DNA of 64,000 bases from Marinobacter sp. S6332 (GCF_023016045.1 NZ_JALKAP010000003.1:363308-427307); one strand, 5' to 3'; shown: positions 8,962 through 19,787, numbered from the stretch's first letter. Program-made: numbers and translations. Notes: a model not told the origin generated them from the sequence alone.

Positions 8962-10749
8962 TTGACCCACTTATCTCTAGGTACCCGCCTTGCCATCATT
9001 GTTATGCTTGGTTGCTTCGCTACCGTTGGTTCTGCTATCTACGTGGCTTACACCGCATTGCTGGAAGACTTTGCAACCAATTTGTCCGCACAACAGGCAA
9101 ACGAAACCGCCCACATTTCAAGCTTAGTCAGTCAGGATCTGGAGCTCCGAACCAATGCTCTGGCTCAGTTCGCAAGCATTCTAAGCCAAGATGATCAGTT
9201 GCTACCTGAAGCGCAACTCACGAGCCTGCTCAAAAAGCAGCAAAAGCTGAGTGAGCTATTCCCCCATAGCCTTACCGTTTCAAACGCTAACGCCACGCTC
9301 ATTGCGGAAAACACGTTTGTTCCGGACAGGGTAGGCACCAATTACGCAGACCGGCCCCACTGGCGGGAAGCCATGACAACCCGCCGCCCCGTGATCAGCC
9401 GCCCCTTGATAGGCCGCGCAACAGGCATACCCCTGATGGTATTTATTGCACCTATCGAGAGTGATAACGGAGAACTTCTGGGCTTCGTTACCGGCACCAT
9501 GAAGATGCATCAGTCGCTTCTGATACCTGACAGCATTCGAAATAGCACCAGCCAAGACGCCATCTCTCTGGTAGTCGACTCGTCTAACTTCTTGTTTATA
9601 GAGGGGTCCCCCAACGGCAAAGCAATCGAGAACCTACCCGACCCCGGAGAGAATTTACTGATTGATGCCGCCCTTTCGGGCGTCAGTTTTGGAGAGGTTG
9701 AGATCAGCTCGGGGGAGACACTGATCTATGCAACCAGTCACTTACAGCGTTTAGGCTGGCTTTTTATACGTGCTGTACCAAAATCTCTGGCAACTGCGCC
9801 TGCCCAACAGGCGTTCAACCGCTTTGTGGCGCTCAGCGTCAGCCTAACTTTGTGCATCTTGCTGGTAACTTATCTTGCTCTTCGCTCTACGACCGCCTCT
9901 CTCTCCCAAATGACTCGACGCATACGCTCAATGATCAAGAAACCGGAGTCTTCCCGGCGCCTACTACAAGAGGGTGCTCCAGAGGTGCGTGACTTAGCCG
10001 AGGCATTTAACCAATTAATGGATGAACGGGACGCCACCAACCGACTCAAAGACAACTTTGTTTCCAATGTCAGCCATGAATTACGCACTCCTTTAACCTC
10101 AATGAATGGGGCCTTGCGCCTGCTACAGTCTGGTACTGCAGGCGAACTACCTGATCGCGCCAAGGAGTTAACGGTGCTAGCCCTACGTAATGGTGAACGC
10201 CTGCAAAGACTCATCGGCGACATGCTCGATTTCAGCAAACTTTCCAGCGGCAAACTGCGCGTAAGCTTTGAAGATGAAGATCTGCAGACATTGCTCGCCG
10301 AAACCGTTGGTGACAATGAAGCAATGGCACGAGAGTTCGGTGTAAAGCTGGCTGCTCCCAACATACCTGCTATTTCTCTGCATACCGATGGCCACAGGTT
10401 GCGGCAAATTCTTGATAATTTTGTCAGCAACGCCATCAAGTTTTCGCCAAAAGATGGCCTGGTGACGCTCAGTGCCGAAAAAACCGGTCAAAACACCCTC
10501 CGCATCACTGTCAGCGATCAGGGTAAGGGTGTTCCAGGAGGTTTTCAGAAGATGATTTTTAATCGCTTTGCTCAAGCAGAAACAGGCACTACCCGCGCCA
10601 CTAGCGGCACAGGGCTGGGCCTAGCAATCAGTCGCCAGCTTGCCAAACTGCTGAACGGCAGCGTTGGATATTACAATAAAAATGGCGCGCATTTTTGGGT
10701 TGAATTACCCCTGAGCAAAACAACGTCATCGGAGGGAACCTCATCATGA
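8962..10749 (+). CDS. Membrane histidine kinase with periplasmic Cache-like sensor
   Basis: Sensor kinase of about 595 residues. A helix near residues 9-30 and another near 285-305 bracket a periplasmic domain with the dCache-type stretch TNYADRPHWREAM. A HAMP-like linker follows, then HisKA with phosphoacceptor H372 (SNVSHELRTPLTSMNG) and a HATPase domain (DNFVSNAIKFSP, GKGVPGGF, TGLGLAISRQL). I prefer the TTG at 8962 because AGGAG lies six bases upstream; a GTG at 8893 has no visible ribosome site. It has no receiver of its own and overlaps the next kinase gene by ATGA, forming an operon. Confidence 0.88.
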   Translation: MTHLSLGTRLAIIVMLGCFATVGSAIYVAYTALLEDFATNLSAQQANETAHISSLVSQDLELRTNALAQFASILSQDDQLLPEAQLTSLLKKQQKLSELFPHSLTVSNANATLIAENTFVPDRVGTNYADRPHWREAMTTRRPVISRPLIGRATGIPLMVFIAPIESDNGELLGFVTGTMKMHQSLLIPDSIRNSTSQDAISLVVDSSNFLFIEGSPNGKAIENLPDPGENLLIDAALSGVSFGEVEISSGETLIYATSHLQRLGWLFIRAVPKSLATAPAQQAFNRFVALSVSLTLCILLVTYLALRSTTASLSQMTRRIRSMIKKPESSRRLLQEGAPEVRDLAEAFNQLMDERDATNRLKDNFVSNVSHELRTPLTSMNGALRLLQSGTAGELPDRAKELTVLALRNGERLQRLIGDMLDFSKLSSGKLRVSFEDEDLQTLLAETVGDNEAMAREFGVKLAAPNIPAISLHTDGHRLRQILDNFVSNAIKFSPKDGLVTLSAEKTGQNTLRITVSDQGKGVPGGFQKMIFNRFAQAETGTTRATSGTGLGLAISRQLAKLLNGSVGYYNKNGAHFWVELPLSKTTSSEGTSS

Positions 10750-12740
10750 TAGCTCCCGAATTCCCGGCCGATGAAAGTAAGCGGCAAGCGGCACTGGATC
10801 AATTGCGAATTCTCGACACGCCGCCAGAAGCACGCTTTGACCGACTCACCCGCATGGCAGCTAGACTTCTGGACGCACCCATCGCAGTGATTTCTCTGGT
10901 TGACCGGGACCGGCAATGGTTCAAATCCTGTATAGGACTGGATGTCAGTGAAACCCCTAGAAGCGTCTCCTTTTGCGGCCACGCCCTTTTCGACAACCAA
11001 GCGCTGGTGGTTGAGGATGCGCAAAAAGACGAACGCTTCCGTGATAACCCGCTGGTCACCGGCGGCCCGAATATCCGGTTTTATGTAGGTACGCCTTTGC
11101 ACAGTGCAGATGGCTATGCCCTTGGCACACTCTGTGTTATCGACCGTAAGCCACGCACCCTCAGCGAAGAAGACCGCCAATGCCTGCGCGACCTCGCCGA
11201 CTGTGCTGAGGAGCAGATCAGCGCCCGGGCACTAGCCATTCACTATCGGGATCAGGAGCTGGAGAAACAGAGCGAATCTCTGGTTATGCTCAAACAGCTT
11301 GCGGATATGGTACCGGGCGGCCTGTACCAATTCCGCCGTTATCCCGATGGCAGCATGTGCTTTCCCTATAGCAGCAAGGGGATAGAGCGTTCTTTCGGCG
11401 TCACTCCGACTCAAGCCCAAACAGATGCTGCCTCTCTGTTTGCGATAATTGACCCCGAAGACGCCCCAACTGTGATCGCGACCATCGAGGAGTCATCCCG
11501 ACAGCTAAGCACTTGGTCTATCCAATTCCGAATACGTCGGCCAGATGGCAACATACGCTGGATTGAAGGCCACTCAACGCCACAGAAACTGCCAGACGGC
11601 AGTATTCTCTGGCACGGCTATCTGGAAGACATTCACGAAAGAAAGCGCGCCCTGCTGGCTCTTCAGGAAAGTGAGCAACAATTACGGCGCCTGTTCGAGC
11701 TGGCACCCTCGGGTATCGTTCTTGCGGATTACCGTACGGCTGGAATCATCGATGTAAATGCCGCTCTGCTGAACTCAACAGGCTATCGCAAAGACGAGTT
11801 CATGAAACTGGGCTATCGCCAACTGCTTAAACCTATGAAGGACTCATTACGTGCCGAAGCTCTAGGGCAATTAGAGCAAAAGGGCTATTTCGGCCCCATC
11901 GAGCAAGAAATTATCGACTGCAACGGTAACGCCTACCCTGCAATCGTGCACAGTATGCTGATACATGATTCCTCAGGGCGGAAGCTGCTTTGGGTACTGG
12001 CGGAAGATATTTCCGAGCGCAAGAAAGTCGAGCGTCTGAAAAACCAATTTGTGTCTACCGTTAGCCACGAGCTGCGTACACCACTCACTTCTATTACTGG
12101 CGCTATCGGGTTGGTGGCAGGTGGTGCAACCGGGGCACTTTCGCCAAAAGCACGGGGTATGTTAACCATTGCCGAACGCAATGCCCGTCAATTGGCAACG
12201 CTGATCGACGACCTTCTGGACATTGAAAAGCTCGTGGCAGGCAAGCTGAACATCAATATGCAACACCAGCCCTTACAGCCTCTGCTGGAGCAAGCGGTCA
12301 ATGCAAACCAGCCTTATGGCGCACAACGTGGGATCACCATTCATCTTGCGCAGGAAATACCAGAAACCAACATAGTAGTAGACGGCCAGCGCCTATCGCA
12401 GGCGTTCAATAATTTGATATCCAACGCAATAAAATTCTCACCCGACCGAGGCCGCGTCGACGTATCGGCTGAACTGCAGATATCGGAAGGAAAGCCAACA
12501 ATTACAATTACCGTGCACGACAGCGGCAAGGGCGTTCCGGATGCCTTTCGGGACCAGATTTTTCAGCGCTTTGCCCAGGCAGACAGTTCCGACACCCGCA
12601 GCCAAGGCGGGACGGGGCTTGGCCTCGCCATAACCCGCGAGCTCATTACTGTGATGGGAGGCGAAGTCGGCTTTGAGTCTATGCCAGAGCAAGGCGCCAG
12701 TTTCTGGGTGCGCCTTCCGATCGCCGACACCAATCCATAA
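10746..12740 (+). CDS. Cytoplasmic GAF-PAS-PAS histidine kinase
   Basis: Soluble sensor kinase of 664 residues. A GAF domain occupies about residues 25-160 (ARLLDAPIAVISLVDRDRQW, VSFCGHALF). Two PAS domains follow (about 190-300 and 310-430), then HisKA with H441 (STVSHELRTPLTSITG) and HATPase (NNLISNAIKFSP, GKGVPDAF, TGLGLAITREL). No transmembrane segment or receiver is visible. It overlaps the preceding kinase (ATGA). The two kinases share near-identical HisKA/HATPase halves in plan, suggesting duplication followed by sensor exchange. Partners are probably the response regulators on the opposite strand at 5618-8856. Confidence 0.9.
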   Translation: MIAPEFPADESKRQAALDQLRILDTPPEARFDRLTRMAARLLDAPIAVISLVDRDRQWFKSCIGLDVSETPRSVSFCGHALFDNQALVVEDAQKDERFRDNPLVTGGPNIRFYVGTPLHSADGYALGTLCVIDRKPRTLSEEDRQCLRDLADCAEEQISARALAIHYRDQELEKQSESLVMLKQLADMVPGGLYQFRRYPDGSMCFPYSSKGIERSFGVTPTQAQTDAASLFAIIDPEDAPTVIATIEESSRQLSTWSIQFRIRRPDGNIRWIEGHSTPQKLPDGSILWHGYLEDIHERKRALLALQESEQQLRRLFELAPSGIVLADYRTAGIIDVNAALLNSTGYRKDEFMKLGYRQLLKPMKDSLRAEALGQLEQKGYFGPIEQEIIDCNGNAYPAIVHSMLIHDSSGRKLLWVLAEDISERKKVERLKNQFVSTVSHELRTPLTSITGAIGLVAGGATGALSPKARGMLTIAERNARQLATLIDDLLDIEKLVAGKLNINMQHQPLQPLLEQAVNANQPYGAQRGITIHLAQEIPETNIVVDGQRLSQAFNNLISNAIKFSPDRGRVDVSAELQISEGKPTITITVHDSGKGVPDAFRDQIFQRFAQADSSDTRSQGGTGLGLAITRELITVMGGEVGFESMPEQGASFWVRLPIADTNP

Positions 12741-12774
12741 AAAAACCGGCAGCCCCCGTTTAAGGGACTGCCGG
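12739..12774 (-). terminator. Rho-independent terminator of acnA
   Basis: An 11-base stem (ccggcagtccc against gggggctgccgg, one wobble) with a short loop lies between the convergent kinase and acnA genes. Read on the minus strand it is followed by seven U residues, so it terminates acnA transcription. It overlaps the end of the plus-strand kinase gene and could also slow transcription from that side. Confidence 0.8.
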
Positions 12775-12809
12775 CCCAGCTCTTCATCTATAACAAATAA
12801 GCCGTCGGC

Positions 12810-15578
12810 TTAGGCAGACTTGAGCATTTCACGCACCACATAGTGCAGGATGCCACCGTGGTGGAAGTACACCGCCTCGTTGGCTGTATCGATCCGCGAT
12901 TTCAAATCGCAAGTTGCAGTGGAACCATCCTTATAGGTTACCGTCATGGTCAAGGTTTGGCCCGGCGTTATATCACCGGACAATCCATTGATACTGATGG
13001 TCTCCTCACCGGTGAGTTTCAGACTCTTGCGGTCTGCACCTTCCGGGAACTGCAGCGGCATTACACCCATACCAATCAGGTTAGAGCGGTGAATCCTTTC
13101 ATAAGACTCCGCCACCACCGCACGAACGCCCAGCAAGCGTGTGCCCTTGGCAGCCCAGTCGCGGCTTGAGCCGGTTCCGTATTCCTTACCGGCAATCACC
13201 ACAAGCGGTGTTCCCTGTTCCTGATACTTCATGGCGGCGTCATAAACCGGCATTTGCTCCCCGGTGGGTACAAATTTGGTGAAACCACCTTCAACGCCAT
13301 CCAGCATTTCGTTGCGGATACGCACGTTGGCAAAGGTGCCGCGCATCATCACCTCGTGGTTACCGCGACGGGAACCATAGGAGTTGAAGTTTTTCGGCTC
13401 GACCCCTCGCTCCTGCAAATATTTACCTGCAGGACTGTCGGCACTGAAGGAACCGGCTGGAGAAATATGGTCGGTAGTTACCGAATCCCCTAGCAAAGCC
13501 AGAATATTCGCGTCGACAATATCCTCAACCGGGTCAGGCTCCGGCCCCATGCCTTCGAAGAAGGGCGGGTGCTGGATGTAAGTGGAGTCCTCAGACCATG
13601 TGTACACTTTGGTTTGTGGCACTTCCAAGGCCTGCCATGTGGCATCGCCATCAAACACCGCAGCATATTCAGTGCGGAACATATCCGTTTTGACTTTTTC
13701 GACAGCCTCAGCGACTTCCTGCTGGCTTGGCCACAGGTCTTTCAGGTACACCGGATTACCGTCCCGGTCTTCACCGAGCGGCTCTTCTGCCAGATTCAGG
13801 CGCACGTTACCGGCTAATGCATAGGCTACAACCAAGGGTGGCGACGCCAACCAGTTGGTTTTCACCAGCGGATGTATGCGGCCTTCAAAGTTACGGTTAC
13901 CCGACAACACCGATGCAACCGTTATATCTCCATCGGTAATGGCTTTCTCAACCTCATCCGGCAGTGGGCCGGAGTTACCGATACAGGTGGTACAGCCGTA
14001 ACCGACCAGATCAAAGCCCAGCTTGTTCAGGTCCTCTTGAAAGCCGCCAGCTTCAAGATATTCGGTCACTACTTTGGAGCCGGGCGCCAGAGAGGTTTTC
14101 ACCCAAGGCTTGGTTTTCAGCCCTTTCTCCACAGCTTTGCGCGCCACTAGACCCGCAGCCATCATTACGCTCGGGTTGGATGTATTGGTACAGGAGGTGA
14201 TGGCTGCAATCACCACTGCACCAGGATCCAGACGCGTATCCTGCCCGTCCAGAGTCAGCTCGCGGCTACAGGGGTGACGGTAGCTTTTATCGACGCCCAC
14301 GGCGGTTTGTCCGCCTTCCGATTTGAGTTCCATTTCACGCTTTTCAGGTGCGTCCGGGCCACCCTCGGCGGTTTCCATCAACAACTCAAAAGCCGCTTTC
14401 ATGTTCTTCAGGGCAACCCGGTCTTGAGGCCGCTTCGGCCCAGCCATGCTGGCCTCAACATCTCCCATATCAAGCTCAAGTGTGGCCGTGTAAGCCGGCT
14501 CATGCCCTGGCTCGCGCCACAAGCCCTGAGCTTTGGCGTAAGCTTCCACAAGCTCGATCTGCTCGTCGTCGCGACCGGTCAGGCGCAGGTATGTGAGGGT
14601 TTGGTCATCCACTGGGAAAAAGCCGCAGGTTGCGCCGTATTCCGGCGCCATATTGGCAATGGTGGCACGATCCGCTATCGGCATATCTTTCAAGCCGTCG
14701 CCGTAGAATTCTACGAACTTGCCCACCACGCCTTTCTTGCGCAGCATCTCAACAACGGTCAGTACCAAGTCTGTAGCCGTGATGCCTTCGCGCAACTTGC
14801 CCGTCATTTTGAAACCAACCACTTCTGGTATCAGCATGGATACGGGCTGGCCGAGCATGGCTGCTTCTGCTTCAATACCACCAACACCCCAGCCAAGAAT
14901 ACCGAGGCCGTTAATCATGGTGGTGTGGGAGTCTGTACCCACCAGCGTATCGGGGTAGGCGATGGTTTTGTCGCCCTGCTCTTTTTGCCACACGGTTTTG
15001 CCGAGATACTCAAGGTTTACCTGATGACAAATCCCCGTTCCCGGCGGAACCACGCGGAAGTTATCAAAGGCTTGCTGGCCCCAACGCAGGAACTCGTAGC
15101 GTTCCTCATTGCGCTGCATTTCAATGGCAACGTTATCGTTAAAGGATGATGAGCTACCGAACCTGTCAACCATTACCGAGTGGTCGATAACCAAATCCAC
15201 AGGCGACAGAGGGTTGATCAGGGCAGGGTCTCCGCCAGCCTTTTTAACCGCCTCGCGCATGGCGGCCAAATCAACGACGCCGGGCACACCGGTAAAGTCT
15301 TGCATTAGCACCCGGGCCGGGCGGAATTGAATCTCGGTGTCTGAGCGTTTGTCTTTCAGCCACTGCACCATGGCGTCTACGTGGCTTTGATCCACGGTTA
15401 CGCCGTCTTCGTTGCGCAGCAGGTTTTCCAAAAGGACTTTCAGGGAAAATGGCAAACGGTTAATGTCGCCAAGGGATTCGGCCGCTTTGGGCAGGCTGTA
15501 ATAATGAAAGGTTTTTCCACCAGCACTCAGGCTGGTGAGGGTATTTAGGCTGTCTTTGCCAAGGCTGTTATTAGACAT
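12810..15578 (-). CDS. acnA: Aconitate hydratase A
   Basis: Iron-sulfur enzyme of the TCA and glyoxylate cycles, interconverting citrate and isocitrate. At 922 residues it matches AcnA/IRP1-type aconitases. Signatures: [16 protein letters not shown], the cluster cysteines in SCTNTSNP and [14 protein letters not shown], and [14 protein letters not shown] in the swivelling C-terminal domain. The ATG at 15578 ([10 protein letters not shown]) has GGAGGC six bases upstream; an earlier in-frame start adds eight residues only. It is monocistronic, with a terminator at 12739 and a candidate promoter near 15701. Confidence 0.96.
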   Translation of the reverse strand: MSNNSLGKDSLNTLTSLSAGGKTFHYYSLPKAAESLGDINRLPFSLKVLLENLLRNEDGVTVDQSHVDAMVQWLKDKRSDTEIQFRPARVLMQDFTGVPGVVDLAAMREAVKKAGGDPALINPLSPVDLVIDHSVMVDRFGSSSSFNDNVAIEMQRNEERYEFLRWGQQAFDNFRVVPPGTGICHQVNLEYLGKTVWQKEQGDKTIAYPDTLVGTDSHTTMINGLGILGWGVGGIEAEAAMLGQPVSMLIPEVVGFKMTGKLREGITATDLVLTVVEMLRKKGVVGKFVEFYGDGLKDMPIADRATIANMAPEYGATCGFFPVDDQTLTYLRLTGRDDEQIELVEAYAKAQGLWREPGHEPAYTATLELDMGDVEASMAGPKRPQDRVALKNMKAAFELLMETAEGGPDAPEKREMELKSEGGQTAVGVDKSYRHPCSRELTLDGQDTRLDPGAVVIAAITSCTNTSNPSVMMAAGLVARKAVEKGLKTKPWVKTSLAPGSKVVTEYLEAGGFQEDLNKLGFDLVGYGCTTCIGNSGPLPDEVEKAITDGDITVASVLSGNRNFEGRIHPLVKTNWLASPPLVVAYALAGNVRLNLAEEPLGEDRDGNPVYLKDLWPSQQEVAEAVEKVKTDMFRTEYAAVFDGDATWQALEVPQTKVYTWSEDSTYIQHPPFFEGMGPEPDPVEDIVDANILALLGDSVTTDHISPAGSFSADSPAGKYLQERGVEPKNFNSYGSRRGNHEVMMRGTFANVRIRNEMLDGVEGGFTKFVPTGEQMPVYDAAMKYQEQGTPLVVIAGKEYGTGSSRDWAAKGTRLLGVRAVVAESYERIHRSNLIGMGVMPLQFPEGADRKSLKLTGEETISINGLSGDITPGQTLTMTVTYKDGSTATCDLKSRIDTANEAVYFHHGGILHYVVREMLKSA

Positions 15579-15700
15579 AATTGTGCCTCCGTTCTTCGTC
15601 ATGATCCGAGCACTTTTACAGCTGGCGCTGCGACCTCAGACAAGCAGGCTGGCGCAAAAGTCAGGGAATGTGAAGTCAACTACTACTATTGCATCGAATA

Positions 15701-15706
15701 ATTATA
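15701..15706 (-). promoter_or_regulatory. Candidate -10 element of acnA
   Basis: A perfect TATAAT on the minus strand sits in an AT-rich stretch about 120 bases upstream of acnA. A weak -35 match lies 17 bases further upstream. This is a motif match only; start of transcription is not known. Confidence 0.35.
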
Positions 15707-15848
15707 GTTCAACCTCACTTTGGTGAATGTTCGGTATTCAGGCAATCATTGCCAGCGTACAAAATTTAAACGAAATATGATTTGCGAGCCCATCACCTAG
15801 GGTTAAGGTAAACTTTTGCTGACTATATTTTTCAACAGGTAATCTGCA

Positions 15849-18761
15849 TTGCTGGCGCTTGATCATTTTTTTGTACTCAACCCCACAGCCGACAAGTTGG
15901 TGACGGGCCAATACGACACCGCTCTGGTTGCTCTATCACTAGTTATTGCTATCGGTGCATCGTATCTGGCCCTCACTCTTGCAGCAGCAGCGCGACGCAG
16001 TACAACGGCTCATCTACAGCGCCTGCATTTAGTCAGCGGCTCAGCGGCTCTAGGGTTTGGCATCTGGTCGATGCACTTTATTGGTATGCTGGCCTTCGAA
16101 ATGCCCGCGATGGTTCACTACCACCCTTGGATTACCGCAATTTCAGCGGCACCCAGCCTGCTTGCGTCTTGGGTAGCCCTAAGTTTGCTTTCTGGCCATG
16201 ATCTAACCCGCTCACGCTTGCTGGGCGGTGGCGTGATTGTTGGGGCAGGCATCGGAACCATGCATTATCTGGGTATGGCAGCGATGGAAATCGGGCCAGC
16301 TCTAAGGTACGACCCATTTCTATTTGTGTTGTCTATTGCTGTTGCGGTTCTGCTGGGCACTTTGGCGTTGTGGATCAGTTTCGGCCTGCGGCATAGAACC
16401 AACATGCGCGGATACAAACGCCGCCTTTTTGCCGGAATCGTGATGGGGTTGGCCATCGCCGGTATGCACTATACCGCCATGGAGGCGGCTCGTTTCATCG
16501 GCGAACCCGACCCAGGGTTTCTTCCCGGCAGTAACCGCCACACTGCACTTGCCCTTACGATTGCCTTCATCACCGTTAGCCTCAGTTTATTAGCCGCTAG
16601 TGTGAATGCCTTAGCCCGTTACTGGGCGCTAATGAGGCGAAGCCAAGAAACAGCGAGTGAAATCAAAGCTATTTTAGACGCTGCTGTGGATGGCATAGTG
16701 AAGATTTCCGACCGCGGCATCATTTTATCATTCAGCGAATCCGCCGAAAGGATTCTGGGTTACAAGTCAGCAGAGGTTATCGGAAAAAATGTGAACATGC
16801 TGATGCCCAACCCCCACCGTGATGCCCATGACAGTTATCTGAAGAACTACCTGCGTACCGGAGAACGCAAGATCATTGGCTCCAACCGCGAGGTGTGGGC
16901 TCTCCATAAGGATGGCCATCAGGTTCCCGTTCTGCTTGCGATAGGCGAATCCAAGCTGGGCGGCATCAGTACCTTTGTTGGCTTCTTAACGGACATCTCC
17001 GAACGCCACAAAATGGAAACCGAGCTGCGGCAAGCCAAAGAGGAAGCGGAACAAGCAGCTGCGGCTAAAAGTGCCTTCTTGGCCAACATGAGCCATGAAA
17101 TACGCACGCCCATGAATGCCATCATCGGCTTCACGGACTTGGTATTGGACACGCCTCTACAAGAGGCTCAGGCACGGCACTTGTGCGTTGTGAAAACCTC
17201 TGCCAGATCACTTCTGAGCCTGCTGAACGACATTCTGGACTCAGCAAAGCTCGATGGCGGTCACATCGAGTTTGAAATCCGGGATTTCAATCTCAGACAA
17301 CTTTGTGAACAAATCATAGCAACCCAATCACTCAGCGCTGGCCGCAAAGGCCTTTATCTGAACTTTGATTATCAGGCCGGGGATTTTTTCAAAGGTGACC
17401 CCTTGCGCATTCAGCAGGTGATCTTGAACCTGTTAAGCAACGCCGTAAAATTCACGCAAACCGGTGGTGTCACCCTAAGAATTCACTACACAGAAGCAGA
17501 GAAAGTAGTGATTTTGGTTGAAGATACCGGCGTCGGCATCCCTGCGGACCGCCTTGATAAAATCTTCGAACCCTTTACTCAGGCAGACTCCAGTATGACC
17601 CGCCGTTTTGGTGGCACCGGCCTTGGAACCACCATAGCCAGACAACTGGCGGAGCAAATGGGCGGGCAGATTACCGTAACCAGCACACCCGGAAAGGGCT
17701 CTGTTTTCCGGGTAACTTTAGCGCTTGAGATAGGTGCACCGGTAGACGACGAACAGCACTCCGAGCAAGAAGTTGCTCTACCGCCATTGCGGATTCTGGT
17801 TGCCGATGACGTATCACAAAACCTTGAACTGCTGACCACACTCTTGGTCCAGCGAAAGCATCAGGTGGTGACAGCCAACAACGGCCAACAGGCACTGGAG
17901 CTCTATCGCGAAGATACCTTCGACTTGGTTTTGATGGACGTGCAAATGCCCGAAATGAATGGCCACGAAGCCACGCGCGCCATCCGTCAATACGAAGCGG
18001 CCGAGCAACGGGGTTATACTCCGGTGATTGCACTCACCGCCAGCGTGTTGGAAGCTGATCGTCACGAGGCCCTGCAAGCTGGTATGGACGGTTTTGCCGC
18101 CAAGCCTATAGATCTGGCGCACCTGACCCACGAAATGGCAAGGGTGCTAGGCATTAATAGTACTATTGAGAGTACTGTTGATAGTGCCAAGCCAAAGAAA
18201 ATCGCGGCTCAGGCCACCAATGGGGTCATTGATCAAAGTACTCTAAATCAGCTTTGGCCGAGCGCTGCGAAACACCGTAGCGCGGCCGCCCGGTTTCTGA
18301 ATGACCCGGACAGCGAACCCGTGACTCTAAGACAGCAAACCGATCACCAAGCTGCTGCCGCACACAGGCTTCGGGGCCTTGCAGGCAATCTAGGCTTCAA
18401 ACACCTCGCTAACGCATTGGCAGAGCTGGAGTCTCTGTTGAAAACCGGCGCACCAGCGCCCGACTCTTTATGGGACAGCATACAACGCCACTTTGATGCA
18501 GCCGACGACTGGCTCCGACAACAGCCCGACCTGCTCGAGAGTGCCCCGGAAACTGTCGCTACGCCGCTGGATACGGGGCTGCTGAACCACGTAATTGAGC
18601 GTTTGAGTCAAGGCGAGATGCCGGATAAAGACATAGAGAAGCTCAAGCCGGGACTGCCAGTTGATTGCGTTGAAGCAATGGAGATGCTGCTGGAGGACTT
18701 CGAGCCAGAAAAAGCCGCAGACATACTGATCAACTTCCGTAAAACTCTGGAGCCTTGCTGA
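15849..18761 (+). CDS. MHYT-domain hybrid histidine kinase with PAS, REC and Hpt
   Basis: Large membrane kinase of 970 residues. The N-terminus is a multi-helix MHYT sensor with three motifs (MHFIGM, MHYLGM, MHYTAM), a family proposed to bind metal and sense diatomic gas or redox signals. A PAS domain (about 275-385), a short coiled linker, HisKA with H416 (NMSHEIRTPMNAIIG), HATPase, a receiver with D697 (LVLMDVQMPEMNG) and a C-terminal Hpt domain with H839 (AAHRLRGLAGNLGF) follow. The start is a TTG with AGGT upstream, just before the first helix. The gene overlaps the next one by one base and probably signals to it. Confidence 0.9.
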   Translation: MLALDHFFVLNPTADKLVTGQYDTALVALSLVIAIGASYLALTLAAAARRSTTAHLQRLHLVSGSAALGFGIWSMHFIGMLAFEMPAMVHYHPWITAISAAPSLLASWVALSLLSGHDLTRSRLLGGGVIVGAGIGTMHYLGMAAMEIGPALRYDPFLFVLSIAVAVLLGTLALWISFGLRHRTNMRGYKRRLFAGIVMGLAIAGMHYTAMEAARFIGEPDPGFLPGSNRHTALALTIAFITVSLSLLAASVNALARYWALMRRSQETASEIKAILDAAVDGIVKISDRGIILSFSESAERILGYKSAEVIGKNVNMLMPNPHRDAHDSYLKNYLRTGERKIIGSNREVWALHKDGHQVPVLLAIGESKLGGISTFVGFLTDISERHKMETELRQAKEEAEQAAAAKSAFLANMSHEIRTPMNAIIGFTDLVLDTPLQEAQARHLCVVKTSARSLLSLLNDILDSAKLDGGHIEFEIRDFNLRQLCEQIIATQSLSAGRKGLYLNFDYQAGDFFKGDPLRIQQVILNLLSNAVKFTQTGGVTLRIHYTEAEKVVILVEDTGVGIPADRLDKIFEPFTQADSSMTRRFGGTGLGTTIARQLAEQMGGQITVTSTPGKGSVFRVTLALEIGAPVDDEQHSEQEVALPPLRILVADDVSQNLELLTTLLVQRKHQVVTANNGQQALELYREDTFDLVLMDVQMPEMNGHEATRAIRQYEAAEQRGYTPVIALTASVLEADRHEALQAGMDGFAAKPIDLAHLTHEMARVLGINSTIESTVDSAKPKKIAAQATNGVIDQSTLNQLWPSAAKHRSAAARFLNDPDSEPVTLRQQTDHQAAAAHRLRGLAGNLGFKHLANALAELESLLKTGAPAPDSLWDSIQRHFDAADDWLRQQPDLLESAPETVATPLDTGLLNHVIERLSQGEMPDKDIEKLKPGLPVDCVEAMEMLLEDFEPEKAADILINFRKTLEPC

Positions 18762-19747
18762 TGCCGACTGATATGAAAACGCTTCTCTTGGTTGACGATG
18801 AGCCAGCAAACCTCCAGGTGCTTCGAAACATATTGTCTGACCAGTATCGTTTACTGTTCGCAAAAGACGGTGAACGCGCGCTTGAGCTGGCAAGGAGCGA
18901 ACGGCCAGACTTGGTTTTACTCGACGTTATGATGCCGGGCATGACCGGTTACAGCGTCTGTGAAACGCTAAAGGCAGAAGACCGAACCAGCAACATTCCG
19001 GTTATCTTCGTCACTGCTCTCTCGGGTTCCGAGGATGAAACCCGTGGCTTTGCTCTTGGTGCTGTGGATTACATTGCCAAGCCCGTGAATGCCGCCATTG
19101 TTCGTGCCCGGGTCAAAACCCACCTATCGCTTGTGCGCATGGACGAGCTGGTAAAAACCCGCCTGTCCGTAGTGCAACGCCTGGGCCGAGCCGCCGAATA
19201 CAAAGATAACGAGACGGGGCTGCACGTTATCCGCATGAGCCACTTCTCCAAACTGATCGCGCTGGCAGCAGGTTTTGGAGAAAACTGGGCAGAGACCTTA
19301 CTAAATGCTGCCCCCATGCATGATGTTGGCAAGATCGGCATCCCCGACGCTATTTTACAAAAACCCGGAAAGCTGGACCCGGACGAATGGGCCGTGATGC
19401 AGACACACCCTGAAATTGGAGCAGAGATTATTGGAGATGACGGTTCCAACCTGCTCGACATGGCCCGGGAAGTTGCATTAAATCACCACGAAAAATGGGA
19501 TGGCAGCGGCTATCCGAAAGGCCTCAAAGGGGCAGATATTCCCGTATCTGCAAGAATTGTCGCACTCGCAGACGTGTTCGATGCACTGACAAGTGAGCGT
19601 CCCTATAAAAGCGCCTGGCCGATAGACAAAGCGACCGGGCTAATTCGTGAACAGGCCGGGAAGCAATTTGACCCAGATTTGGTCGAGGCATTTTTCCAAT
19701 GCCTACCGGCCATTCTGGAAGTTCGTGAACGCTGGCAGGATACCTGA
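18761..19747 (+). CDS. Response regulator with HD-GYP phosphodiesterase domain
   Basis: RpfG-type two-domain protein of 328 residues. The receiver (LLLVDDEPANLQV, LVLLDVMMPGMTG, YIAKPVN) occupies residues 1-130 and the HD-GYP domain the rest: HDVGK at about residue 187, then HHEKWDGSGYPKGLKG and LADVFDALTSERPYK, all catalytic motifs intact. It should degrade c-di-GMP when phosphorylated. The ATG at 18761 overlaps the stop of the MHYT hybrid kinase (TGATG), so the kinase is its likely partner. A second ATG at 18773 is possible. Confidence 0.9.
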   Translation: MPTDMKTLLLVDDEPANLQVLRNILSDQYRLLFAKDGERALELARSERPDLVLLDVMMPGMTGYSVCETLKAEDRTSNIPVIFVTALSGSEDETRGFALGAVDYIAKPVNAAIVRARVKTHLSLVRMDELVKTRLSVVQRLGRAAEYKDNETGLHVIRMSHFSKLIALAAGFGENWAETLLNAAPMHDVGKIGIPDAILQKPGKLDPDEWAVMQTHPEIGAEIIGDDGSNLLDMAREVALNHHEKWDGSGYPKGLKGADIPVSARIVALADVFDALTSERPYKSAWPIDKATGLIREQAGKQFDPDLVEAFFQCLPAILEVRERWQDT

Positions 19748-19753
19748 TTAGTC

Positions 19754-19787
19754 AAAAACACGCTGGGTTCGGAGGCTAGCGTGTTTT
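19754..19787. terminator. Bidirectional terminator between HD-GYP and chemotaxis genes
   Basis: Perfect 10-base inverted repeat (aaaacacgct / agcgtgtttt) with a 13-base loop between two convergent genes. Its arms supply T-rich ends on both strands, and it contains the stop codon of the chemoreceptor gene. Confidence 0.75.

Noticed and set aside
14274..15149. 291-codon open frame on the plus strand
   Set aside because: Antisense to acnA, whose motifs are unmistakable. No ribosome site or family features.
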